A DNA stretch of 15,391 nucleotides, from the NCBI GenBank assembly GCA_003558175.1, contig PWMO01000169.1:1-15391 (forward strand). The letters are read 5' to 3'. This DNA is from Spirochaetaceae bacterium. Lineage in GTDB: Bacteria; Spirochaetota; Spirochaetia; DSM-27196; PWMO01. The notes under the pieces are model-generated. The model worked only from the letters and a program-made list of their open reading frames with translations, searched no databases and had not been told where the DNA came from. Shown here piece by piece: positions 6,658-15,289 of the stretch (its first letter is position 1; each line of letters opens with the position of its first letter). The translations under genes and the position numbers were made by a program.

Positions 6658-7137
6658 ATGAGCGGCGATGAGCAGACTCTGGTGATCTATACCGACGGCG
6701 GATGCCATGGAAATCCCGGTCCCGGAGGTTGGGCGTTTGTCATTCAGCACCAAAACAGCATAGTGAGCGGAAGTGGTGCGGAGTCGTACACCACCAATAA
6801 CAGAATGGAACTGCGGGCGGTAATCGAGGCGCTGAAGAAAGCGTCGGAGCTGATCAGTCAACGAGGTGGCGCCGGCGGTTGCGATGCCGACCTGTTTACG
6901 GACTCGCAATACGTTCGCGGTGGCATCACCGACTGGATTTCGCGCTGGAAGCGCAACGGGTGGAAGACCAGCGCCGGCAAACCGGTCAAGAATCAGGAAC
7001 TCTGGCGCGAGTTGGCGGAGTGGGCGCAAGACATCGAGATCAGATGGCACTGGGTGAAGGGGCACGCGGGCAACGAACGAAACGAGCTGTGTGACTCGCT
7101 GGTGCAAGAGGCGATCGCAACGCTTCGAAGCTCGTGA
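6658..7137 (+). CDS. rnhA: Ribonuclease H (type 1, RNase HI)
   Basis: This 159-residue enzyme cleaves the RNA strand of RNA:DNA hybrids, removing primers and R-loops. The family signature TDGGCHGNPGPGGW is at residues 12-25. The metal-binding acidic residues appear to be D13, E51 (NNRMELRA), D82 (TDSQYV) and D146, with the assisting His at 136 (WVKGHAGNERNE). The basic handle region WISRWKRNGWKTSAGKPVKN is present. A Gly-rich stretch before D82 (about residues 68-76, RGGAGGCDA) is slightly longer than in the E. coli enzyme. ATG 6658 is chosen because of AGGAG at 6646-6650 and because the family begins at this point. The frame stays open back to a TTG at 6529, but that extension is low-complexity RNN repeat. 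I see no clear plus-strand promoter in 6464-6657. Confidence 0.96.
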   Translation: MSGDEQTLVIYTDGGCHGNPGPGGWAFVIQHQNSIVSGSGAESYTTNNRMELRAVIEALKKASELISQRGGAGGCDADLFTDSQYVRGGITDWISRWKRNGWKTSAGKPVKNQELWRELAEWAQDIEIRWHWVKGHAGNERNELCDSLVQEAIATLRSS

Positions 7138-7290
7138 TCCGGCGCGCGGTGCCGCCGGGCTGCGACTCGCACCGCAGAGTAAGCACCTGCGAAGAGAGAC
7201 GGTTTACCGGCGGCAGTTTCTACAGAAAAACCTATCGTTTCTGAAGCAGTGGTACGTTTCCTGTCGTAATAGGGATGCAGGAAGGGTAGC
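7138..7290 (+). other. Intergenic gap between rnhA and the comM-like gene
   Basis: The 153 bp hold a short symmetrical element TTTCT-AC-AGAAA near 7220 and a good Shine-Dalgarno, AGGAAGG (7279-7285), 5 nt before the next ATG. I find no convincing promoter hexamer pair and no terminator with a U-run. Confidence 0.5.
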
Positions 7291-8862
7291 ATGCAGATAT
7301 ACACCTACGTACCGGCAGGATATACCGGGCACGTGGTCAGGGTTGAAGTCGACATTCGGCGTGGGATTCCAGGCACCGATATCGTTGGACTGGCGGGCAG
7401 TGCGGTACGGGAAGCGCGTGAACGGGTACGGGTGGCCGTTCGGCGCGCCGGACTTCACTACCCGCGCGACCGGATTGTGGTCAATCTATCGCCGGCAGGG
7501 GTGCCGAAGAGCGGGGCCGGACTGGATCTGGCAATTGCGGTGGCGATTCTCGACGCCAGCGGCCAGGTCTCGGGCCGGCGCTCGCTGCTGGTGCTGGGTG
7601 AACTGCTTCTCAACGGATCAATTCGGCCCGTGCCGGGGGTACTGGCTGCCGTCAGCGAGGGGGCCGAGCGCGGGATTTGCAGCTTTCTGGTGCCGGCCCA
7701 GAACGCCGCCGAAGCACTCGTTCTGACCAGGGGGCAGGTGCTGGCTGTGGGAACGCTGTTGGAAGCGGTGCGACTGATAGACAAAGGATCGCGAGCGCAG
7801 GTCCTCGCGCAGAAAGGGCGCGTCCCCGAAGCCGTTTCTGCGCCGAGCGAGGAACCCGGCACGCCCGATTTCGGTCAGTTTCGTGGCGCACCGATGATTG
7901 TCCGGGCGATGGAGATTGCGGCAGCCGGACGGCACAATCTCTGCCTGGTGGGGCCGCCGGGATCCGGTAAGACGATGTCCGCGCGAACCCTGCCGAGTAT
8001 TCTTCCGCCGCTGACAGTGGAAGAATCGGTGGAGGCGACGCGGGTGCATTCGCTTGCCGGTGTGCTGGCTCCCGGCGTCAGTCTTCTGAGGCAACCGCCG
8101 TATAGGAGTCCGCACCACAGTTCGTCCACCGAAGGAATGATCGGCGGCGGCGCAATACCACGACCAGGCGAAGTTTCCCTGGCCCACAGGGGTGTGCTGT
8201 TTCTTGACGAAGCGCTGCAGTTTCGCACTCCGGTGCTGCAGAGTCTGCGCGAGCCCATGGAATCCGGACGGGTTCTGCTGGCGCGTGCCACCGGGAACTA
8301 CTGGTTTCCTTCGGACTTCCAGCTGGTTCTGGCAACCAACCCCTGTCCGTGCGGCAATCTCGGACGCGCCGGCAGAATCTGCCTTTGCAGTCAGGCCGAG
8401 ATTGCGCGCTACTGGCGCCGGCTGGGTGGACCGATACTCGATCGAATAGAACTGCGGGTAGCGGCCGGGACCGGTGGCCGTCCCATTCTCACTGGTGAAC
8501 GGGGCGAAAGCAGTGCGATCATCCGGAGCAGAGTACTGGCGGCGGTTGGCCGGCAGGCCGCACGCTATCGCGATCGCCCGTACGACCGCAACGGTCGGGT
8601 GCCGGCGCACGAGGTGGTCGAGGCATGTGACAGCGCTGTGCTCGAGCAGCTGGCCGAGATTTCCGGCAGACTCGGCCTGTCCAACCGTGCCCAGCACAGC
8701 GTGCTGCGGGTGGCTCGAACGATCGCAGATCTTGAAGGGTCGGACAGGATCGGAAGGTATCACCTGCTGGAGGCTGTGCAGCATAGAAGACTGGGCGAAC
8801 GAACGGGAAACCCTGCAGACGAACTGCCGCTGTCCGGAGAATGGGAGGGCGGGGCCGGCTGA
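7291..8862 (+). CDS. comM: ComM/YifB-family AAA+ ATPase (Mg-chelatase-like)
   Basis: This 523-residue protein has the full YifB/ComM layout. The N-terminal ChlI/Lon-protease-like fold (about 1-170, with VEVDIRRGIPGTDIVGL and NLSPAGVPKSGAGLDLAIAV) is followed by the Mg-chelatase-type AAA+ domain. Walker A is GPPGSGKT (221-228), Walker B GVLFLDE (301-307), and sensor 1 is NPCPCGNLG (from 350), with the Cys pair and a later CLC that may bind metal. The C-terminal helical domain contains LSNRAQHSVLRVARTIADLEG. In Vibrio, ComM is a helicase aiding branch migration during natural transformation; a recombination role here is by homology only. One oddity is DEALQF after Walker B where most relatives have DELPEF. 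The ATG is supported by AGGAAGG at 7279-7285. Confidence 0.93.
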   Translation: MQIYTYVPAGYTGHVVRVEVDIRRGIPGTDIVGLAGSAVREARERVRVAVRRAGLHYPRDRIVVNLSPAGVPKSGAGLDLAIAVAILDASGQVSGRRSLLVLGELLLNGSIRPVPGVLAAVSEGAERGICSFLVPAQNAAEALVLTRGQVLAVGTLLEAVRLIDKGSRAQVLAQKGRVPEAVSAPSEEPGTPDFGQFRGAPMIVRAMEIAAAGRHNLCLVGPPGSGKTMSARTLPSILPPLTVEESVEATRVHSLAGVLAPGVSLLRQPPYRSPHHSSSTEGMIGGGAIPRPGEVSLAHRGVLFLDEALQFRTPVLQSLREPMESGRVLLARATGNYWFPSDFQLVLATNPCPCGNLGRAGRICLCSQAEIARYWRRLGGPILDRIELRVAAGTGGRPILTGERGESSAIIRSRVLAAVGRQAARYRDRPYDRNGRVPAHEVVEACDSAVLEQLAEISGRLGLSNRAQHSVLRVARTIADLEGSDRIGRYHLLEAVQHRRLGERTGNPADELPLSGEWEGGAG

Positions 8863-8868
8863 ACCGGT

Positions 8869-8922
8869 CCGCCGCCGGCTGTGGACGCTTGAGCGGCGGC
8901 CACCGAACCCGGAGAAGCCGCC
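8869..8922 (+). other. GC-rich alternative stems after the comM-like gene
   Basis: CCGCCGC (8869-8875) can pair with GCGGCGG (8893-8899), and GGCGGC (8895-8900) can instead pair with GCCGCC (8917-8922). No U-run follows, so this is not a standard intrinsic terminator. It could still slow polymerase between this gene and the promoter at 8970. Confidence 0.3.
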
Positions 8923-8953
8923 ACCATGCCTGCTGCTCCGCTCCTCCGTTGCT

Positions 8954-8969
8954 CAGCGCTCCAGCGCTG
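8954..8969. promoter_or_regulatory. Inverted repeat next to the htrA-like promoter
   Basis: CAGCGCT-CC-AGCGCTG has perfect 7-bp arms and ends directly before the -35 box at 8970. That position would suit an activator. No regulator is identified. Confidence 0.4.
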
Positions 8970-8998
8970 TTGGCAAGCGCAGGCTCATTCAGTATGAT
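8970..8998 (+). promoter_or_regulatory. Sigma-70-type promoter for the htrA-like gene
   Basis: TTGGCA (8970-8975, 5 of 6) and TATGAT (8993-8998, 5 of 6) are separated by exactly 17 bp. Transcription would begin about 9005, leaving a very short leader that still contains AGGGGAAGG (9008-9016) before ATG 9020. Confidence 0.7.
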
Positions 8999-9019
8999 AA
9001 CGCCGTGAGGGGAAGGTCC

Positions 9020-10252
<1,233 letters not shown>

Positions 10253-10313
10253 TACCCGTTCTGATGCGGCTCGCGTCGGTAGCGCTTTCTCACGTTGTCC
10301 GGAGTCAGAAACG

Positions 10314-12302
10314 TTGAAGCCTTTTCGTATTGTGTCCGCCTACGAACCTGCCGGTGACCAGGCGCAGGCCATAGAAAAGCTGGTTGCGGGAGTCAGACAG
10401 GCATACCGCTACCAGACGCTCAAAGGCGTCACCGGGTCGGGCAAGACCTACACTATGGCGCGGATCATTGAACAGCTACAGGTCCCAACGCTGGTTGTCT
10501 CGCACAACAAGACGCTCGCCGCCCAGCTGTACCGTGAGTTCAAAGAGTTTTTTCCGGACAACGCGGTCGAGTATTTTGTCTCCTACTATGACTACTATCA
10601 GCCGGAGGCGTACGTTGCTTCACGGGATCTCTATATAGAGAAAGACGCCTCGATAAATGAAGAGATCGACCGTCTGAGACTGGCGGCCACTACCAACCTG
10701 TTTGAACGCACCGATGTAATCGTGGTGGCGACCGTTTCGTGCATCTACGGTCTGGGAAGCCCGACCGATTATCGCAGCATGCGCATCCGACTGGATGTCG
10801 GCACGACGCTGGATTTGAATGAGCTCAAACGGCGCCTGGTCAACCTCCAGTACGAACGCAACGATGTCACGTTATCTCGAGGCACGTTTCGCATCAAGGG
10901 TGACGTGATTGAGATCTTTCCCGCCTACAGTGAGCACGTATACCGGGTGGAGCTCAGCTGGGACGAAGTGGAGCGCATTCGCGTGGTGCATCCGGTTTCC
11001 GGCGAAACGCTCGACCAGCGACAGGTGGCGGTGATCTATCCCGCCAAGCACTTCGTTACGCAGGAGAGCCAGATAGCCACGGCGGTTGAACGCATTCGCG
11101 CCGAGCTGGAAACGCGGTATCAGGAGCTGCTGAACGCCGACCGGGTTGCAGAGGCACAGCGCTTGCGTAGCCGCACCATGTACGATGTCGAGATGCTGCA
11201 GGAGATGGGGTACTGCCCCGGGATCGAAAACTACTCACGCCATCTCAGCGGGCGCGACGAGGGCGAGCGACCGGCGGTGCTGCTCGATTACTTTCCCGAC
11301 AGCTTTCTGACGTTCATTGACGAATCGCACGTCACGATTCCGCAGATTCGCGGGATGTATGCCGGTGACCGCTCACGCAAGACGTCGCTGGTGAACTACG
11401 GCTTTCGGCTCCCTTCGGCACTTGATAACCGTCCGCTGGTGTTTGAAGAGTTTGACGCGCTGGTGACCCGATTGATCTGCGTCTCCGCCACGCCGGGAGA
11501 CGAGGAGGTGCAGAAATCGCAGCAGCTGGTAGAGCAGATAATCCGACCGACCGGACTGCTCGATCCCGAAATCGAGATTCACCCGACCGAGGGGCAGATT
11601 GAGCATCTCTACGGGCAAATCCGCGAGCGGATAGCCGCCGGAGAACGCGTGCTGGTGACCACGTTGACCAAGAAGATGGCCGAAGACCTCACCAGTTATC
11701 TCCTCAATCTGGGCCTGAACGTGCGCTATATTCATTCTGAGGTCGAGACAATCGAACGGGTGGAGCTGCTGACGGACCTGCGCCTGGGACGGTACGATGT
11801 CCTGGTCGGGATCAATCTGCTCCGTGAGGGGATCGATCTGCCGGAAGTATCGTTGATTGCAATTCTGGATGCCGACAAGATCGGTTTCCTGCGGTCGTCA
11901 AGGTCTCTGATTCAGATCATCGGGCGCGCGGCGCGCAATGAGAACGGCAAGGTGATCATGTACGCCGATAAGACCAGTGACGCGATGCGTGACGCGATCG
12001 ACGAGACCAATCGGCGACGGCAGATTCAGGGCGAGTACAACCGTCGCCACGGAATCACGCCGCGAACGATTCAGAAGGCCGTGCAGGACATTTTGACTCG
12101 CGAGAAAGACGAGAAGCGCAAGAACGAACAGATTTCCATCGACATTCTGAAGCGCAGCCACAACATTCTGGTAGCCAAAGAGCGGGCAGCCCTGATGCGG
12201 GAACTGGAAAAACTGATGCTTGAACACGCCAAAAACCTTGAGTTTGAGCAGGCTGCCGTCGTTCGCGACGAGATCCAACAACTGAAAGAGCTGCAGACAT
12301 GA
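10314..12302 (+). CDS. uvrB: Excinuclease ABC subunit B
   Basis: This 662-residue helicase-like damage-verification subunit of nucleotide excision repair works between UvrA loading and UvrC incision. It is complete. Walker A is GVTGSGKT (38-45). The beta-hairpin region that probes DNA (YYDYYQPEAYVASRDLYIEK) is followed by ATVSCIYGLGSP, the Walker B-region TFIDESHVTIPQIRGMY, helicase motifs DVLVGINLLREGIDLPE and QIIGRAARN, and the C-terminal UVR domain that binds UvrC/UvrA (MRELEKLMLEHAKNLEFEQAA). Length matches the usual 660-690. The start is TTG 10314, with GGAG at 10301-10304. No ATG or GTG fits, and the protein begins MKPFRIVSAYEPAGDQ as the family does. The stop overlaps the next start as ATGA, so translation is coupled. 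Confidence 0.98.
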   Translation: MKPFRIVSAYEPAGDQAQAIEKLVAGVRQAYRYQTLKGVTGSGKTYTMARIIEQLQVPTLVVSHNKTLAAQLYREFKEFFPDNAVEYFVSYYDYYQPEAYVASRDLYIEKDASINEEIDRLRLAATTNLFERTDVIVVATVSCIYGLGSPTDYRSMRIRLDVGTTLDLNELKRRLVNLQYERNDVTLSRGTFRIKGDVIEIFPAYSEHVYRVELSWDEVERIRVVHPVSGETLDQRQVAVIYPAKHFVTQESQIATAVERIRAELETRYQELLNADRVAEAQRLRSRTMYDVEMLQEMGYCPGIENYSRHLSGRDEGERPAVLLDYFPDSFLTFIDESHVTIPQIRGMYAGDRSRKTSLVNYGFRLPSALDNRPLVFEEFDALVTRLICVSATPGDEEVQKSQQLVEQIIRPTGLLDPEIEIHPTEGQIEHLYGQIRERIAAGERVLVTTLTKKMAEDLTSYLLNLGLNVRYIHSEVETIERVELLTDLRLGRYDVLVGINLLREGIDLPEVSLIAILDADKIGFLRSSRSLIQIIGRAARNENGKVIMYADKTSDAMRDAIDETNRRRQIQGEYNRRHGITPRTIQKAVQDILTREKDEKRKNEQISIDILKRSHNILVAKERAALMRELEKLMLEHAKNLEFEQAAVVRDEIQQLKELQT

Positions 12303-12766
12303 AACAGGTGTACAGCGACGGTGCTGCGCGCAGTCGGCACGATTCGATAACAATTGACGGTTTTCGCGCCTTCAGCCGGCAGGCCGCGCTGCTGATGCGG
12401 ATGCTGCCGCTGCTGGTGGTGCTGCTTGCCGTGACGGCGGGATGCGATCGGGGCGCCGATCCGGTGGAGCTTCCGCCAACGCCGGTTGTTTCGGCGCGCG
12501 AGTCGTGGGCCGTGGTTCGCCGAGCGTACGTGCGTATTCAGGGCGAACCTGCCGTGGGGTCCAGCATCCAGGGCCACGTTCGCCGCGGCGCGATACTGGC
12601 CGTCATCGAGCGTACGCCGTTTCTGGATACGGTAGACGGTCAGCGCGATCACTGGCTATCGGTCGCGGGGGATGAGATTTCCGGCTGGGTCTTCGGAGCC
12701 TACGTCGACACATACACAACGGTCGAGCAGGCGCAGACCGCCTCTCGCGTATTGAGAGGTGAGTGA
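12299..12766 (+). CDS. Lipoprotein with bacterial SH3-like domain
   Basis: This 155-residue protein has a hydrophobic stretch LPLLVVLLAVTAGC ending at Cys49, a spirochaete-style relaxed lipobox (TAGC). About 80 residues resembling a bacterial SH3 domain follow (VVRRAYVRIQGEPAVGSSIQG, then GAILAVIE, DHWLSVAG, SGWVFGAYVD). Such domains often bind peptidoglycan or proteins in the envelope, so an outer-face anchored protein is expected. Start choice is unsettled. ATG 12299 overlaps the uvrB stop and allows coupling, but gives a 34-residue N-region that is long for a signal peptide. ATG 12395 or 12401 would give a normal signal peptide but lacks a good Shine-Dalgarno. The stop lies 4 nt before the next start. 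Confidence 0.8.
   Translation: MKQVYSDGAARSRHDSITIDGFRAFSRQAALLMRMLPLLVVLLAVTAGCDRGADPVELPPTPVVSARESWAVVRRAYVRIQGEPAVGSSIQGHVRRGAILAVIERTPFLDTVDGQRDHWLSVAGDEISGWVFGAYVDTYTTVEQAQTASRVLRGE
12755..12762 (+). promoter_or_regulatory. Ribosome binding site deciding the DUF445 start
   Basis: AGAGGTGA contains seven contiguous bases (GAGGTGA) complementary to the usual 16S 3' end and sits 8 nt before ATG 12771. The alternative GTG start at 12759 lies inside this site and is therefore unlikely. Confidence 0.8.
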
Positions 12767-12770
12767 GGCG

Positions 12771-14354
12771 ATGCCCGAACTGCTGCAACACGTTGTTCCC
12801 TGGTTGCCCTATCTCATTCCGCCGCTGGTCGGCGCGGCGATCGGCTACGTTACCAATTACATCGCGATACGAATGCTGTTTCGGCCGCTTGCCGAGCGGA
12901 CGTTTCTCGGCATTCGGGTCCCGTTCACTCCGGGTATCATCCCGCGCCGCAGGGCGGAACTCGCCGAGAGCATCGGCAGCATGGTCTCCACGCAGCTGCT
13001 CACCGAAGACGCGGTGCGCAGGCACACCGGATCGCCTCGGTTTCGTACCGCTATTCATGATTCCATCGCGCACTTCACTACTGAGACGTTGAACGCCGTG
13101 CCGTCCGAACATTCGCGCGACACGGTGTTTACCCTCGTGCACGGCGCCGAGCAGACCATCGGTTCGCTGGTTGAAAAGATGCTGCGCTCGGACCTCTTTG
13201 CCGAGGGGGCGGGCACGGTGGTGCGGAACGCGGTGCTGAGTGTGACGCAGAAATCGCTGGCAGAGATCATTCCCGGTGGCGAAGACTCGGTACGCGCGTT
13301 GCCGGAACGGGTATACGATTCGCTGCTTTCGGGCAAGCTGCGCGAGAAGCTGCTGGTGTTGGTGGACGAATGGTTCAGTCGGCAGGTGCAGGCCAATACG
13401 CCGATGAGCGAGTTTATTTCGCACGAGACGGTGGAGCGTGCTCGCGAAATTCTCAAAGGGGTCTACGATCCCACGTTCGAGCACCTGATCACCTGGCTGC
13501 GCAAGCCCGATGTGCGGCACGAAATGGCACGACAGGGACGCGTAATCCTGAGCGAGATTCTGGACAAGCTGAGCCTGCTGCAACGGTTCTTCGTCAGTGC
13601 GGCACAGTACGATCGCCAGCTGGATGAACGGATGCCGGAGATCGTTGACGACCTGATTCGGACTCTGGAGACCGCGGGGAGAGATCCCGCCAACCGCAAC
13701 CGAATTGTAGACGCCGCCGTAGATGCAATAGAAAAGATCAGGCGACAAGGTATCGCCGATGCCGCCTGGCGCGGGAGAATTGATCTTCCGGTGCGGGCGC
13801 GTCAGGTGGTCGAAGAGGTGCTGCGCATCCTTGGTGTGCCGACCGCTCGCGAACGTCTGCTCGGCGCGATGGAGGTGGTGAGCAGCGGTCTGGCGCAATC
13901 AACCATTGCGGAACTGGCACAAGACTATCTGGCGCTTGATTCGGAAGATCTGGCGCAACGTATTGAGCGGACCGTAGTGCAGCTCCTTTCGAGCGAGTCC
14001 ACCGTAGAAGCGGTTTGTGCTGCGGTGCGGCGCATCATGACGCGGTTCTTCGACCGCCTGGAACACGAGCCGCTCGGCCAGGTGCTGAACATGAAAGCTG
14101 AGCGGAAACTGCAGATTGACGACTACCTCTCCGATGGAGTGTACCGCATCGTCGATCGGCGGCTTCCGGATATCGTCCAGACGCTTGATGTCCGCGGACT
14201 GGTGGTCGACAAAGTCAACAGCCTCGACGTAGCGCAGGTCGAGCAGTTGCTGCTGATGGTGATTGCCCGCCACCTGAAGTACATCAACCTGTTTGGAGCG
14301 CTGCTGGGAGGACTGATCGGCGCGTCGCAGATCTTCGTGGCTCGTCTGTTCTGA
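12771..14354 (+). CDS. DUF445 family membrane protein
   Basis: This 527-residue protein matches the DUF445 (YheB-like) pattern. It has an N-terminal TM helix (about 8-28, LIPPLVGAAIGYVTNYIAI), then IRMLFRPL, GIRVPFTPGIIPRRRAELAESIG and a long mostly helical middle with repeated amphipathic stretches. A C-terminal TM helix follows (about 505-525, LFGALLGGLIGASQIFVA). The family's biochemical role is not established as far as I know; the topology suggests a large helical domain held at the membrane by both ends. It is the last gene of the uvrB-lipoprotein-DUF445 cluster, 4 nt after the lipoprotein stop. ATG 12771 is preferred over GTG 12759 because of the Shine-Dalgarno. The function of the cluster as a unit is unclear. 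Confidence 0.9.
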   Translation: MPELLQHVVPWLPYLIPPLVGAAIGYVTNYIAIRMLFRPLAERTFLGIRVPFTPGIIPRRRAELAESIGSMVSTQLLTEDAVRRHTGSPRFRTAIHDSIAHFTTETLNAVPSEHSRDTVFTLVHGAEQTIGSLVEKMLRSDLFAEGAGTVVRNAVLSVTQKSLAEIIPGGEDSVRALPERVYDSLLSGKLREKLLVLVDEWFSRQVQANTPMSEFISHETVERAREILKGVYDPTFEHLITWLRKPDVRHEMARQGRVILSEILDKLSLLQRFFVSAAQYDRQLDERMPEIVDDLIRTLETAGRDPANRNRIVDAAVDAIEKIRRQGIADAAWRGRIDLPVRARQVVEEVLRILGVPTARERLLGAMEVVSSGLAQSTIAELAQDYLALDSEDLAQRIERTVVQLLSSESTVEAVCAAVRRIMTRFFDRLEHEPLGQVLNMKAERKLQIDDYLSDGVYRIVDRRLPDIVQTLDVRGLVVDKVNSLDVAQVEQLLLMVIARHLKYINLFGALLGGLIGASQIFVARLF

Positions 14355-14401
14355 CGCCCGGGCCGACCTGACGGCCGGGCCGATCTGACGCCCGGGCCGA
14401 C
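14351..14401. repeat. Three 17-bp tandem repeats between convergent genes
   Basis: CTGACG(C/G)CCGGGCCGA(C/T) occurs at 14351-14367, 14368-14384 and 14385-14401. Copies 1 and 3 are identical; copy 2 differs at two positions. The first copy contains the DUF445 stop codon (14352-14354). Confidence 0.95.
14356..14380. terminator. Possible bidirectional GC hairpin formed by the 17-bp repeats
   Basis: GCCCGGGCCG (14356-14365) can pair with CGGCCGGGC (14372-14380) around a 6-nt loop with one bulged base. It stands between convergent genes where a terminator is needed, but no U-run follows on either strand, so termination is only a guess from position and stability. Confidence 0.35.
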
Positions 14402-14442
14402 CAACGATCCGATCCCTCTGGCGACGTCCGGCAGGCTCGATT

Positions 14443-15255
14443 CTACAGGCCGAATTCGCTGCTGATCCGCGCGCTGAACCAGCGGTAGATGGCGTCGATG
14501 CGATTCTGAAAGCTGGCCTGGACGCGATCCTGCATTCCAAACAGCCCGATCACCCGCACGCCGCAATTGCCGTAGAACAGCAGGCCGTCTTGAGTAGGAA
14601 TCACGGCGAGATGGATCTCCAGATTGCCGGGGCGTACCAGGGGCAGGATGCCGTAGGACATACGGGTGAGGTTGACCATCGATAGCCCTATCTGGTTCCG
14701 GCGGTGGCTGTAGTCCAGCTCGTAGCTGTTGCGGCCGAAGCTGGAGTCCTCCTGGTAGGCGTAGATGCGATCGCGCGGCGGGATCTCGCTCACCAGCGGG
14801 TCGCGAATCGCGCGGCGGCTCTCTGGATCATCTATCACGTATGACTCGACGTAGAATACCCGCATCCTTTCCCGGCTGGCGGAGTAGTACTCGATTCCTT
14901 CCATGGTAGAGATCGAGCGCAGCACGTTATACGTACGCAGTACGAAGTCAGGCCGTTGCGTCAGGCTGTCGGGAAGAGGAAGCAGGTAGAGCGCTTCAAC
15001 CCCGATTGAAGGCGCCAGTTCGATCAGAGATGCGCGAATCTCGGCCGAATACACGGTGTCCGGAAGCAGCTCCATCTGCGCAGGATCGTCAAAAAACCGG
15101 GCGACGCGTTTACCCGCGGCGAGGTTGGTACGGTCTGCCGCGGTCAAAGGTGGAAAGTAGCGCTCGGCCGGTTCGAACGTGGCGGCTGCTCCGGCTGCTA
15201 CCACGGCAGTCAGCAGTAGCGTTGATATCAGAATACGAGTCATGATAGCATTCAA
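14443..15255 (-). CDS. Exported protein of unknown function, possibly DUF6675 family
   Basis: This 270-residue protein begins with a signal peptide (TRILISTLLLTAVVAAGAAA, with Ala-rich likely cleavage near residues 22-26). A soluble domain follows with no catalytic motif I recognise. Segments such as GVEALYLLPLPDS, STMEGIEYYSASRERMRVFY and GNLEIHLAVIPTQDGLLFYG suggest an alternating alpha/beta fold. The overall look, and the phrase about forming YYSAS-type strands after a repeated 'EAL.LLP', recall the DUF6675 proteins of treponemes, but this is from memory and weak. The start may be ATG 15255 or ATG 15243; neither has a strong Shine-Dalgarno, although GTGAT sits about 9 nt before 15255. It is convergent with DUF445 and divergent from murG, with a 34-bp gap to murG. 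Confidence 0.7.
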   Translation of the reverse strand: MNAIMTRILISTLLLTAVVAAGAAATFEPAERYFPPLTAADRTNLAAGKRVARFFDDPAQMELLPDTVYSAEIRASLIELAPSIGVEALYLLPLPDSLTQRPDFVLRTYNVLRSISTMEGIEYYSASRERMRVFYVESYVIDDPESRRAIRDPLVSEIPPRDRIYAYQEDSSFGRNSYELDYSHRRNQIGLSMVNLTRMSYGILPLVRPGNLEIHLAVIPTQDGLLFYGNCGVRVIGLFGMQDRVQASFQNRIDAIYRWFSARISSEFGL

Positions 15256-15289
15256 TATACATCACGCGTATCGGTAATGACAGGGCAGC

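Noticed and set aside
7618..8784. 388-residue minus-strand open frame opposite the comM-like gene
   Set aside because: It is antisense of a well-conserved AAA+ protein and has no recognisable domain or start signal.
8474..9019. N-terminal 182-residue extension of the htrA-like protein
   Set aside because: It overlaps the conserved 3' half of the comM-like gene out of frame. The signal anchor, Shine-Dalgarno and promoter all place the start at 9020.
12603..13898. 431-residue minus-strand open frame opposite the DUF445 gene
   Set aside because: It is rich in His, Arg and Gln, as expected from antisense of a GC-rich coding frame. It shows no motif, and the plus strand carries a clear DUF445 protein.
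15222..15261. Possible murG promoter (TTGATA with TATACA-like hexamers)
   Set aside because: No hexamer pair has acceptable spacing, so I do not list a promoter.
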